Assembly: GCA_963650485.1 (NCBI GenBank)
Contig: CAVJLN010000012.1
Span: 5,575 to 69,574 of the forward strand
Source: Suilimivivens sp963650485
Lineage (GTDB): Bacteria > Bacillota > Clostridia > Lachnospirales > Lachnospiraceae
Length of the DNA stretch: 64,000 nucleotides
Direction: 5' to 3'
Positions 60,741 through 64,000 of the stretch are shown in pieces. The notes beneath the pieces were generated by a model. The model ran no database searches, was not told where the DNA came from, and saw only the letters and a list, made by a program, of their open reading frames with translations. The position numbers and the translations under genes were made by a program. Every line of letters starts with the position of its first letter. Position 1 is the first letter of the stretch.

Positions 60741-60815
60741 TGTCGAATCCTGCGACAAATACCTCTCTCTTTGGTCTTTCCTTTGACAAATTTGGAATCC
60801 CTTCATGTATATAAT
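60741..60815 (+). promoter_or_regulatory. spoIIG promoter with Spo0A boxes and 21-bp spacer
   Basis: TTGACA (60783-60788) and TATAAT (60810-60815) are separated by 21 bp. B. subtilis spoIIG also has a sigmaA promoter with an over-long (22 bp) spacer that needs phosphorylated Spo0A. Putative 0A boxes: TGTCGAA (60741-60747), TGCGACAAA (60751-60759, reverse of TTTGTCGCA) and TTTGACAAA (60782-60790, reverse of TTTGTCAAA), the last overlapping the -35. The first two are 10 bp apart. Confidence 0.85.
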
Positions 60816-60847
60816 GAAGGTCAGGGAGGTGAGAAAACAGGCAGACC

Positions 60848-61648
60848 GTGAAAACAGTTTATATAGAAAATGTGTTCCTGCTGAATCTGGTAATGAATTT
60901 TTACCTTTTTCGGCTGACCGGATTTATCTTAAGAAAGTCCACCACTTTGTTAAGAAGTCTTCTGGGAAGTGTGGCTGGTGCATTATGTTATAGCATCAGC
61001 GTCTGTTTTTTGAAAGGCAGTCAGAGCCTTCTGATGCTTCTTGTGATGCTTCCGGTATCGGTGCTTGGGTGCTTTTTCGTATTCAAAGGGAAAACAATTT
61101 ATGAAGTCTTAAGGCATACCGGATACCTGTATTGCGTTGCATTCTTTTTAGGCGGGGGTCTGTTTTTTTTGCAAAGACGAGTTCCGCTCCTACAGGAAAT
61201 GAAAAGCTCTGCCATTCTGATTCTGGGATGTGCAGGTGTGATGTACGAGGGAGGAAGAGTACTGGTACGGTTTCTGCAAAAGAGAAAGGAAAATCCGTTC
61301 TGTACGGTAATTCTTCAGGGGGATTCTGAAGAGCTTCAGGTAACGGCCTTAATCGATACGGGGAACGGACTGCGGGAGCCAGTGTCCGGAAGGAGTGTTT
61401 CTGTTCTGGAAGAAGAGGTTTTTCAGAAGCTGAAGGATTGTATGCTTCCGGAAAAGCAGAAGGTCATTCCCTATCATAGTGTGGGGAAGGCACACGGTAT
61501 CATGCTGGGAATGGAAGTGTCCAATATTAAAATCAGAACCGATGACGGGGAAAAGGAGCTGCCGGAGGGGATTCTGGCAATGTATCAGGGAAAGCTGTCC
61601 GAGAGCGGCAGTTATCAGATGATTCTTTCCACGGAATGGATTTCATAG
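60848..61648 (+). CDS. spoIIGA: Sigma-E processing aspartic peptidase SpoIIGA
   Basis: 266 aa. The N-terminal half has five membrane helices (VFLLNLVMNFYLFRLTGF onwards, to ~125); the C-terminal half is an aspartic-protease-like domain with TALIDTGNGLREPVSGRSV (catalytic Asp in DTGN) and IPYHSVGKAHGIMLGMEV. Known: it cleaves pro-sigmaE in the mother cell at the septum when signalled by SpoIIR from the forespore. GTG at 60848 is the only in-frame start; the strong GGGAGGTGAG lies 15 nt upstream, unusually far, and a weaker AGG is closer. The sigE gene follows after 45 bp. Confidence 0.93.
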   Translation: MKTVYIENVFLLNLVMNFYLFRLTGFILRKSTTLLRSLLGSVAGALCYSISVCFLKGSQSLLMLLVMLPVSVLGCFFVFKGKTIYEVLRHTGYLYCVAFFLGGGLFFLQRRVPLLQEMKSSAILILGCAGVMYEGGRVLVRFLQKRKENPFCTVILQGDSEELQVTALIDTGNGLREPVSGRSVSVLEEEVFQKLKDCMLPEKQKVIPYHSVGKAHGIMLGMEVSNIKIRTDDGEKELPEGILAMYQGKLSESGSYQMILSTEWIS

Positions 61649-61693
61649 AATAAGTCAAAAAAGGAAATCGAATGTTGTGTAGGAGGAGAAGAA

Positions 61694-62434
61694 ATGGTTT
61701 TTAAAGTTGCGATTCCGGGGAAGATGCAATTTAAAATGTATCGGAAGGAGCCTGGATTTTTCCTGACAAGACAGGGAGATATTCATTATATCGGCGGCTC
61801 GGAGGTACTGCCGCCGCCACTGGAAGCCGAGAAAGAAAATGCGGTAATCAGTGATCTGGGAACCGAGTATGAGGAAGAGGCAAAGTCGATCCTGATTGAA
61901 CATAACCTGCGGCTGGTAGTCTATATTGCCAAGAAGTTTGACAACACGGGAGTAGGCGTGGAGGATCTGATTTCAATCGGAACGATCGGCCTTATCAAGT
62001 CTATTAATACGTTTGATCCGGATAAAAATATCAAGCTGGCAACCTATGCGTCGCGCTGCATTGAGAATGAAATTCTCATGTACTTAAGAAGAAATAACAA
62101 GACCAGGATGGAGGTATCCATTGATGAGCCTTTGAATGTGGACTGGGACGGCAACGAGCTGCTGCTTTCGGATATCCTTGGAACTGATGAGGATATTATT
62201 TATAAAGACATTGAGGATGAAGTGGAACGCAAGCTTCTTCTTAAGGCAGTTGATAAGCTTTCGGAACGGGAAAAGACGATCATCAACCTGCGTTTTGGAC
62301 TGGGAAGCAGCAATGGAGAGGAGCTGACACAGAAGGAGGTCGCAGAGCTTCTCGGTATCTCCCAGTCGTATATTTCGAGGCTTGAGAAAAAGATTATGAA
62401 GCGCCTGAAAAGGGAGATGATGAGGGAGAGTTAA
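61694..62434 (+). CDS. sigE: Sporulation sigma factor SigE (pro-sigmaE)
   Basis: 246 aa. The pro-region (~1-28, hydrophobic and basic: MVFKVAIPGKMQFKMYRKEP) ends before DIHYIGGSEVLPPPLEAEKE, the conserved stretch around which SpoIIGA cuts. Then sigma region 2 (HNLRLVVYIAKKFDNTGVGV, EDLISIGTIGLIKSINTFDP, YASRCIENEILMYLRR) and region 4 with a helix-turn-helix (ELTQKEVAELLGISQSYISR). It drives early mother-cell gene expression. The pro-sequence differs in its first ~20 residues from that of Bacillus. AGGAGGAG precedes the ATG. Confidence 0.96.
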   Translation: MVFKVAIPGKMQFKMYRKEPGFFLTRQGDIHYIGGSEVLPPPLEAEKENAVISDLGTEYEEEAKSILIEHNLRLVVYIAKKFDNTGVGVEDLISIGTIGLIKSINTFDPDKNIKLATYASRCIENEILMYLRRNNKTRMEVSIDEPLNVDWDGNELLLSDILGTDEDIIYKDIEDEVERKLLLKAVDKLSEREKTIINLRFGLGSSNGEELTQKEVAELLGISQSYISRLEKKIMKRLKREMMRES

Positions 62435-62463
62435 GCGTTGGCCGATAGCCAGGAATCCTTACA

Positions 62464-62697
62464 TTAACACTTGATATCCACGATAATGATATCAGGACCG
62501 ATCTGCTTGATATCCTTACAGGGAATGCAGTAGTCCGGTTCACAGCACAGAAAGTTCAGAAACCTGTTTCCACCTGGAACGAACAGCTTGCGGATCTGAC
62601 CGCTGCATTCATCAAATTCAAGGTCAGATACCTTTCCGAGCCGCTGACAGTTCCTTAAGTTTATGACATCCTTGCACTTTAATTCAGAAAATAACAT
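62464..62697 (-). CDS. YlmC/YmxH-family PRC-barrel sporulation protein
   Basis: 77 aa from the ATG at 62697 (AAGGTG 6 nt upstream; a GTG at 62706 is the alternative). MLFSELKCKDVINLRNCQRLGKVSDLEFDE and the end IKQIGPDIIIVDI are the YlmC/YmxH pattern, a small PRC-barrel. Function unknown; linked to sporulation by its position near sigE/sigG in many Firmicutes. Here it lies between them but on the opposite strand, with four Cys in a CCEPDYCIPC cluster that could bind a metal. Confidence 0.88.
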   Translation of the reverse strand: MLFSELKCKDVINLRNCQRLGKVSDLEFDECSGQIRKLFVPGGNRFLNFLCCEPDYCIPCKDIKQIGPDIIIVDIKC

Positions 62698-62830
62698 GAG
62701 AATCACCTTGAAGGTCTTCTTACTGATTATGATATGCAGCTGATAGAGGAAAGGAACGCCAACTGGAACGAGATACGAGAGAACAGTAGCGAAGGAATTC
62801 TGCCGGCTCTGGGGAAATAAGAAGTGCCCT

Positions 62831-62859
62831 GTATAAAATAATGAAATGTGGTGAATGAT
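62831..62859 (+). promoter_or_regulatory. Possible sigmaF-type promoter of sigG
   Basis: GTATA (62831-62835), 14 bp, GGTGAATGAT (62850-62859). The sigmaF consensus is roughly GYWTA and GGNRANAMTR with ~15-16 bp between, so both boxes fit only partly. Position, ~50 bp before sigG, is right for the known sigmaF control of sigG. Confidence 0.3.
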
Positions 62860-62909
62860 TTCTAATATCAGTGCTTTTATGCAGAAAGTACGAGAAAGGA
62901 GTCATACAC

Positions 62910-63689
62910 ATGGTGCAGGGAAAGGTGGAGATCTGTGGTGTCAACACATCCAAGCTTCCGGTAGTAAAAAGTACGCAGCAGGAACAGTTCTTTGAACGGA
63001 TCAAGCAGGGGGATGAACAGGCGAGGCAGGAATATATTGAAGGAAACCTGCGGCTTGTCTTAAGTGTAATCAAGCGTTTTGCGGGGAGTAATGAAAATGT
63101 GGATGATCTGTTCCAGATAGGCTGTATCGGTCTGATTAAGGCAATCGATAACTTTGATACGACGCTGAATGTGAAATTCAGTACGTATGCAGTGCCTATG
63201 ATTATCGGCGAGATCCGACGGTTTCTGCGGGATAACAGCAGTATCCGTGTTAGCAGGTCATTGAAGGATACCGCCTATAAAGCTATTTATGCCAAAGAGA
63301 CCATGATGAAAAACAGTATGCGTGAGCCGACCTTGCAGGAAATCGCCACAGAGATCGGCATTCCGAAGGAAGATATTGTGTATGCGCTTGATGCCATACA
63401 GAATCCAATGAGCCTGTATGAACCGGTGTTTTCCGATAATGGTGATACGCTCTATGTTATGGATCAGATCAGTGACAGGAAGAACCGTGAGGAACGGTGG
63501 GTAGAAGAAATCTCGTTAAGTGAAGCCATGAAAAGGCTTGGAATGAGAGAATATGAAATTATCTCCTTACGCTTTTTTGAGGGAAAAACACAGATGGAGG
63601 TGGCAGATCTCATTGGTATTTCCCAGGCACAGGTATCACGCCTTGAAAAGAATGCACTGAGGATTATGAAAAAATATCTGATTGCATAG
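62910..63689 (+). CDS. sigG: Sporulation sigma factor SigG
   Basis: 259 aa from the ATG at 62910 with AGAAAGGAG 8 nt upstream; a longer GTG start at 62871 includes that site in the gene. KVEICGVNTSKLPVVKS at the N-terminus is diagnostic for sigmaG. Region 2 (EGNLRLVLSVIKRFAGSNEN, DDLFQIGCIGLIKAIDNFD, FSTYAVPMIIGEIRRFLRD), region 3 and region 4 (MEVADLIGISQAQVSRLEK) are complete. It drives late forespore gene expression. No other gene follows in the window. Confidence 0.97.
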   Translation: MVQGKVEICGVNTSKLPVVKSTQQEQFFERIKQGDEQARQEYIEGNLRLVLSVIKRFAGSNENVDDLFQIGCIGLIKAIDNFDTTLNVKFSTYAVPMIIGEIRRFLRDNSSIRVSRSLKDTAYKAIYAKETMMKNSMREPTLQEIATEIGIPKEDIVYALDAIQNPMSLYEPVFSDNGDTLYVMDQISDRKNREERWVEEISLSEAMKRLGMREYEIISLRFFEGKTQMEVADLIGISQAQVSRLEKNALRIMKKYLIA

Positions 63690-63713
63690 AGCTTACTCAA
63701 ATCATGTTCTTAT

Positions 63714-63740
63714 GCAGCCTGACAGCATGTGTCTGGCTGC
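63714..63740 (+). terminator. Hairpin after sigG
   Basis: GCAGCC-T-GACA / TGTC-T-GGCTGC (63714-63740), with no T-tract after it. A probable weak terminator. Confidence 0.45.
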
Positions 63741-63756
63741 TGTAAGAGCGGCGACG

Positions 63757-63774
63757 GTAACCGTAACCGTAACC
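63757..63774. repeat. (GTAACC)x3 followed by GTTCAG
   Basis: Three perfect GTAACC hexamers end in GTTCAG, matching the GTAAC...TTCAG element class found in several gaps of this window. Confidence 0.7.
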
Positions 63775-63847
63775 GTTCAGCTATGTGATTTTACCTGAAT
63801 TTTACTTGTAAAAACATATCAGGCATGGTATTTTTTAAAAAGAATAT

Positions 63848-63868
63848 GTAACTATTCAGAGCCATGCA
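63848..63868. repeat. GTAAC...TTCAG...CCATGCA element
   Basis: GTAACTATTCAGAGCCATGCA, a near copy of 9427-9445. It is part of the repeat-filled 311-bp right-hand gap, which also holds an inverted repeat CGAATGC-TTG-CATTCG-like (63888-63902) and no ORF. Confidence 0.6.
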
Positions 63869-63957
63869 ATTATGGCAACATGGACGTCGAATGCTTGCAT
63901 TCGTAGGGACATTTGACATAATTTATATGGCGAAGTAACTACATGAGCAAAACATAA

Positions 63958-64000
63958 GCTGTGAAACAGCGGTTTTGCGAATGGAGTTCTGAATAGTTAC
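63958..64000 (+). repeat. 43-nt dispersed intergenic repeat, copy B
   Basis: It starts with hairpin GCTGT-GAA-ACAGC, runs through TTTTGCGAATGGAGTTCTGA and ends in ATAGTTAC at the window edge. Two mismatches to copy A at 16156-16198; it may extend beyond the window. Confidence 0.85.

Noticed and set aside
60360..60851. Several short ORFs in the ftsZ-spoIIGA gap
   Set aside because: They cross the terminator, the inverted-repeat element or the spoIIG promoter; none has an RBS or recognisable protein features.
62720..63073. 117-aa minus-strand ORF opposite the sigG start
   Set aside because: Covers the sigG promoter region and antisense of its N-terminus; no RBS or motifs.

Overview
The window is a 64 kb piece of a low-to-mid GC, spore-forming Firmicute chromosome, most likely a member of the Clostridia in the family Lachnospiraceae. 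The reasons are: a CIRCE-controlled groESL operon, the spoIIGA-sigE-sigG sporulation block, a meso-DAP type MurE (DNPR motif), a SCIFF peptide with its radical-SAM maturase next to a fused secDF, HemZ, PrpC/PrkC, and frequent TTG/GTG starts behind strong AGGAGG-type ribosome binding sites. Genus cannot be fixed from the sequence alone. I saw no rRNA, tRNA, CRISPR array, complete IS element or prophage.

Layout. 1-9.4 kb: end of a chemoreceptor gene, a degenerate GGDEF protein, groES-groEL with CIRCE, the bifunctional (p)ppGpp enzyme Rel, an MBL-fold hydrolase and hemZ. The MBL-hemZ junction carries an exact 589-bp tandem duplication that leaves one truncated hemZ and one truncated MBL gene between the intact copies. 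9.5-23.8 kb is an accessory/environmental block: a small orphan ORF with a G10 tract, a membrane diguanylate cyclase, a lipoprotein, a translationally coupled acyltransferase plus two paralogous RsbU/SpoIIE-type phosphatases, a TetR regulator with a heterodimeric ABC exporter sharing one operator motif, a GIY-YIG protein, a second TetR protein, DegV and small membrane proteins. 23.9-29.4 kb: CorC-like protein, SCIFF peptide, SCIFF maturase, SecDF. 29.5-46.2 kb: housekeeping genes (recJ, 1-phosphofructokinase family kinase, murE, priA, def, fmt, a zinc metallopeptidase, rsmB, rlmN, prpC, prkC, rsgA, ychF). 46.2-60.4 kb: lgt and the division and cell wall (dcw) cluster mraZ-rsmH-ftsL-two class B PBPs-mraY-murD-ftsW-murA-ftsQ-ftsZ, without murF, murG, murC or ftsA. 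60.4-63.7 kb: the sporulation block spoIIGA-sigE-(ylmC on the other strand)-sigG. The last 300 bp are intergenic repeats.

How the genes work together. The dcw cluster makes the lipid-linked wall precursor and the divisome, PrkC/PrpC sense muropeptide-like signals, and Def/Fmt/RsmB/RlmN/RsgA/YchF serve translation. SpoIIGA processes pro-sigmaE after Spo0A activates the spoIIG promoter, and sigmaG follows in the forespore.

The least ordinary signals are non-coding: a ~250-nt rod-like inverted-repeat structure between ftsZ and spoIIGA (candidate structured RNA), a spoIIG promoter with 0A boxes and a 21-bp spacer, a hairpin with a U-tract that can mask the RBS and start codon of the second PBP, a three-site operator set for the TetR/ABC locus, and several families of short intergenic repeats, one of which supplies the stop codon and C-terminal residues of rsmB.
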